Positions 63,855 through 64,000 of a DNA stretch of 64,000 bases are shown here, in pieces; the first letter of the stretch is position 1, and each line of letters starts with the position of its first letter. This stretch comes from Anaerolineaceae bacterium (GTDB lineage: Bacteria > Chloroflexota > Anaerolineae > Anaerolineales > Anaerolineaceae): positions 43,693 through 107,692 of the forward strand of contig WOYY01000042.1 of NCBI GenBank assembly GCA_011620555.1, in the 5' to 3' direction. The notes below the pieces were generated by a model. It had not been told where the DNA came from and ran no database searches. It worked only from the letters and a program-made list of their open reading frames with translations. Made by a program: the position numbers and the translations under genes.

Positions 63855-64000
63855 TTCCGGATTGACCGCAAATAATGGCTCGAACTTGTAGGGCGATCGT
63901 AGGGTAATCGTCAAGTAATTCCCCCTGAAATTTGCTAATATACAGGTAGCTAAGACACTTTTCTTCTCCTTCTGATGACCGCCAGGGTCGGCGTCCCTGG

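Overview
The window looks like a chromosomal segment of a Chloroflexota bacterium, most likely of the class Anaerolineae. This is inferred from gene style: moderately high GC, monoderm-type lipoproteins and MacA/MacB-like exporters, several LuxR, FHA and PP2C membrane signalling proteins, and TATAAT promoters that sometimes lie directly on the start codon. No rRNA or species marker is present, so the assignment is an inference.

Left part (1-30.8 kb). Housekeeping genes come first: udk (cut by the edge), folD, dtd, rnd with a beta-CASP nuclease, and tRNA-Ser(CGA). A cupin gene and an IS30 transposase remnant follow. Next are a MarR-controlled heterodimeric ABC exporter, two more serine tRNAs (GCT and TGA), a diguanylate cyclase with a long leader, a membrane protein/FHA protein/PP2C phosphatase operon, and a second pair of ABC exporter half-transporters behind a perfect palindrome. 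After these come guaA with xpt, a GT2 glycosyltransferase, an MFS-esterase-PHP trio, a nitroreductase-type pseudogene, and hom-folK-membrane protein.

Middle part (30.8-44.5 kb). This is a surface-polysaccharide locus: three GT4 glycosyltransferases, a flippase, a polysaccharide pyruvyl transferase-like protein, a secreted four-repeat protein, and a TylF-type methyltransferase. A LuxR-TM-kelch protein, a GDP-mannose 4,6-dehydratase and a secreted M23-like protein follow. From about 31.45 to 40.5 kb the DNA is strikingly AT-rich. Both composition breaks fall inside reading frames, as expected for an exchanged cassette.

Right part (44.5-64 kb). Housekeeping resumes with greA, lysS, an ECF sigma/anti-sigma pair, an S1-domain protein with a textbook promoter, pyrG, a lipoprotein, eno, and a family-5-like uracil-DNA glycosylase. 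A TetR-controlled efflux locus follows, with palindromic operators. It encodes two unlike LolD-type ATPases (one with a cNMP-binding-like tail), a double FtsX permease and a lipoprotein adaptor. A second complete MacA/ATPase/MacB-like cassette closes the window.

The most unusual items are the membrane-bound LuxR-kelch protein, the asymmetric two-ATPase FtsX exporter with its operator array, the FHA-like/PP2C operon without a visible kinase, and the sharply bounded AT-rich polysaccharide cassette.
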